NCBI GenBank assembly: GCA_012798365.1
Contig: JAAZNH010000095.1
Location: 1 to 6,267, forward strand
Direction of reading: 5' to 3'
DNA: 6,267 bases
Source: Methanomicrobiales archaeon
GTDB lineage: Archaea > Halobacteriota > Methanomicrobia > Methanomicrobiales > Methanospirillaceae
Each line of letters starts with the position of its first letter. The first letter of the stretch is position 1. Both the position numbers and the translations under genes were made by a program. A model generated the notes under the pieces. It searched no databases. It saw only the letters and a program-made list of their open reading frames with translations, and had not been told where the DNA came from. This document shows, one piece after another, positions 6,094 through 6,267 of this stretch.

Positions 6094-6267
6094 GACACGG
6101 ATGATTTCAAAAAGGATATCGAGAATATCATCGCAGCCCTCAAAAAGCAGGGCATGGACCGGGTCATCATCGTGGACCTGACCCGCGAAGAGATCGGGAT
6201 GCCGGTGGTGCGGGTGATTGTGCCGGGCCTTGAGGTCTTTGCCATGGACCCTGAGCGCCGGGGCGAA
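6094..6267 (+). pseudogene. ycaO: C-terminal part of the YcaO gene, in frame beyond the TAA (continues past window)
   Basis: Directly after the TAA the same frame gives 58 sense codons to the window edge. They encode DTDDFKKDIENII, then VIIVDLT-x-EEIGMPVVRVIVPGLE. The last segment matches the conserved end of TfuA-associated YcaO proteins, where PVVR and PGLE recur. The 330 residues before the stop, this piece and a short remainder add up to the normal length of about 400. There is no convincing start codon or ribosome site for separate translation; the first in-frame ATG, at 6154, lies inside the conserved part. Typical coding sequence with no drift suggests the stop is very recent, artefactual or bypassed. 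Confidence 0.8.

Overview
The window reads as archaeal DNA from a methanogen. The strongest evidence is a YcaO-family gene matching methanogenesis marker protein 1. Supporting evidence is a base composition of roughly 55% GC, archaeal TATA-type promoters, possible leaderless starts, and sensors built from PAS, GAF and HisKA_2 domains. A Methanomicrobiales organism close to Methanoregula is my best guess; this is inferred from gene content and style, not proven.

The left half (1 to about 4400) is a signal-transduction block. A large membrane sensor with four PAS domains is read leftwards from 2039 and leaves the window before any output domain appears. Divergent from it, a small membrane PAS protein (2286-2987) carries a cysteine/histidine-rich PAS domain and ends without an output domain. 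Convergent with that gene, a soluble GAF-HisKA_2-HATPase histidine kinase runs from 4374 to 3067. The membrane modules of the first two proteins align without gaps over 94 residues (34 identities by hand count), so they are paralogous. No response regulator is visible.

The right half holds a small four-helix membrane protein of GlpM/DUF3147 type (4950-4600, minus strand) and, divergent from it, the YcaO gene (from 5101). The two TATA-like boxes face away from each other, with an inverted repeat between them. YcaO proteins of this group, with TfuA, install the thioglycine of methyl-coenzyme M reductase.

The most notable observation is an in-frame TAA at 6091-6093 in the YcaO gene. The same frame continues after it to the window end with 58 sense codons that look like the conserved YcaO C-terminus. 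The gene is therefore either disrupted by a recent nonsense change, affected by a sequence error, or read through by an unknown route. I found no RNA genes, mobile elements or CRISPR arrays. The non-coding stretches (2040-2285, 2988-3066, 4375-4599, 4951-5100) are all under 300 bases and appear to hold only control signals.
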